Of a DNA stretch of 64,000 nucleotides, positions 63,070-64,000 are shown piece after piece; the first letter of the stretch is position 1, and each line of letters starts with the position of its first letter. The stretch is from the NCBI RefSeq assembly GCF_014203395.1, contig NZ_JACHIW010000001.1, positions 5,067,501 through 5,131,500 of the forward strand, given 5' to 3'. The translations under genes were made by a program, and so were the position numbers. Below the pieces are notes generated by a model. It did no database searches. It was not told the DNA's origin and was given only the letters and a program-made list of their open reading frames with translations. The DNA is from Saccharopolyspora phatthalungensis. Lineage in GTDB: Bacteria; Actinomycetota; Actinomycetes; Mycobacteriales; Pseudonocardiaceae.

Positions 63070-64000
63070 ATGAATGGCGCGATGACAACTCAACTTTCTT
63101 TCCCGCGATTCACCCGGATCGGCGCCGGGGCAGTCGACGAGCTGGGCACTGTCCTTACGCACCTGGGCCTGAAGCGGCCTCTGGTGGTGACCGATTCTTA
63201 TCTGACCACGACGGGTACCGCCGAGCGGCTCACGAAGGCCCTGGTCCGTGCGGGGCTCTCGCCACGGCTGTTCTCCGGGACGGTGCCTGACCCGACCACC
63301 GCGTCTCTCGAGGCTGGGCTCGACGTTGCCGGAGCACATGACGCGGACAGCGTGATCGGCTTCGGCGGTGGGAGCCCGATCGACACGGCCAAGGCGCTGG
63401 CGGTGCTGGCTGTCAACGGCGGTCGGATGCGCGACTACAAGGCTCCGCATGTCTACACCGGTCCCGCGCTGCCGATCATCGCGGTACCCACGACTGCCGG
63501 CAGTGGCTCCGAGGCTACGCAGTTCAGCGTGATCAGTGACAGCGAGACCGATGAGAAGATGCTGTGTCCGGGACCATCGTTTCTTCCCATCGCCGCGATC
63601 GTCGACTTCGAACTGACCATGTCGATGCCGGCCCGGCTGACCGCGGACACCGGCGTCGACGCGCTGACCCATGCGATCGAGGCCTACGTCAGCCGTAAGG
63701 CGAACCCGGTCTCCGATGCGCTCGCGTTGTCGGCGATCCGCACGATCGCCGGCAACCTCGAGACGGCCTATCGCGATGGCCAGGACCGGGGCGCCAGGGA
63801 GGCGATGATGGTCGCTTCGACGCAGGCAGGGATGGCGTTCTCCAATTCCAGTGTCGCTCTCGTCCACGGCATGAGCCGCCCGATCGGCGCGCATTTCCAC
63901 GTCGCGCACGGCTTGTCGAATGCCATGCTGCTGCCCGCGGTGACGCGATTCTCGGTCTCGGGCGCTGTCGGCCGCTACGCCGACTGTGCCCGCACGTACG
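63070..64000 (+). CDS. Iron-containing alcohol dehydrogenase (3' end outside window)
   Basis: At least 310 residues; starts at ATG 63070 or 63082. The NAD-binding GFGGGSPIDTAKALAV and VPTTAGSGSEATQF motifs and the metal ligands are visible: Asp and His in GVDALTHAIEAYVS, and two His in LVHGMSRPIGAHFHVAHGLS. It follows the MmsA-like gene by 4 bases and should be co-transcribed, oxidising a 3-hydroxy acid or alcohol to the semialdehyde used by that enzyme. The window ends before the stop. Confidence 0.88.
   Translation, partial: MNGAMTTQLSFPRFTRIGAGAVDELGTVLTHLGLKRPLVVTDSYLTTTGTAERLTKALVRAGLSPRLFSGTVPDPTTASLEAGLDVAGAHDADSVIGFGGGSPIDTAKALAVLAVNGGRMRDYKAPHVYTGPALPIIAVPTTAGSGSEATQFSVISDSETDEKMLCPGPSFLPIAAIVDFELTMSMPARLTADTGVDALTHAIEAYVSRKANPVSDALALSAIRTIAGNLETAYRDGQDRGAREAMMVASTQAGMAFSNSSVALVHGMSRPIGAHFHVAHGLSNAMLLPAVTRFSVSGAVGRYADCARTY

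Overview
The window is high-GC actinobacterial DNA. Mycothiol-type enzyme remnants, an FO-synthase (F420 pathway) fragment, many small MarR/GntR/LysR regulators and tight 4-base gene overlaps suggest a filamentous actinomycete, probably of the Pseudonocardiaceae (Saccharopolyspora-like). That placement is inference, since there is no rRNA or marker gene here.

Layout. (1) 1-3.8 kb: the 3' part of a very repetitive gene whose product carries twelve ~60-residue helix-turn-helix-like modules in three blocks, separated by acidic linkers. (2) 3.9-7.7 kb: a MarR-controlled drug-exporter locus (MarR, 14-TM MFS, NmrA-like reductase, SnoaL-like protein), with gene stubs at both ends. (3) 7.8-25.8 kb: the most striking region. 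A 13-gene operon (10.3-23.8 kb), with overlaps at every junction, joins a nucleotide-sugar dehydrogenase, trpDCBA, two Gfo/Idh/MocA oxidoreductases, two DegT/StrS aminotransferases, a sugar isomerase, an M20 amidohydrolase, an Ldh_2 reductase and a B3/4 tRNA-editing-like protein. It is flanked by two MocR regulators, an EamA exporter and a separate trpF. It looks like an undescribed biosynthetic pathway joining a dedicated anthranilate-to-tryptophan branch with amino-sugar chemistry. (4) 26-29.4 kb: a nitrilase/MFS operon facing a TrmB-like regulator, with paired operators between them.

(5) 29.4-40.7 kb: a decayed accessory strip. It holds transposase remnants, a truncated LysR copy duplicated from 60.6-61.1 kb, and broken amidohydrolase, OYE, NUDIX, aldo/keto reductase, recombinase and fbiC pieces. 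Between them lie intact loci: a GbsR/MarR regulator, a MarR/quinone-oxidoreductase pair with three operators, a secreted beta-propeller-like protein, and a secreted toxin-like protein followed by a probable immunity gene. (6) 40.7-50.6 kb: a catabolic island (MFS, thiolase, DUF35 protein, CaiB CoA-transferase, alcohol and aldehyde dehydrogenases, MmgE/PrpD) around a HutC-type GntR regulator. Four copies of a GTACGKAC-centred site lie before its promoters and suggest one regulon.

(7) 51.1-58.7 kb: a complete nickel-pincer-nucleotide operon (LctP permease, LarA, glycerate kinase, LarE, LarB, LarC) with a divergent FCD-type GntR regulator. It is probably for racemising and using a 2-hydroxy acid, plausibly glycerate. 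(8) 58.9-64 kb: MarR, an AmiC-like cytoplasmic ligand sensor, LysR, a methylmalonate-semialdehyde-dehydrogenase-like enzyme and an iron alcohol dehydrogenase that runs off the end. No rRNA, intact tRNA or CRISPR array was seen.
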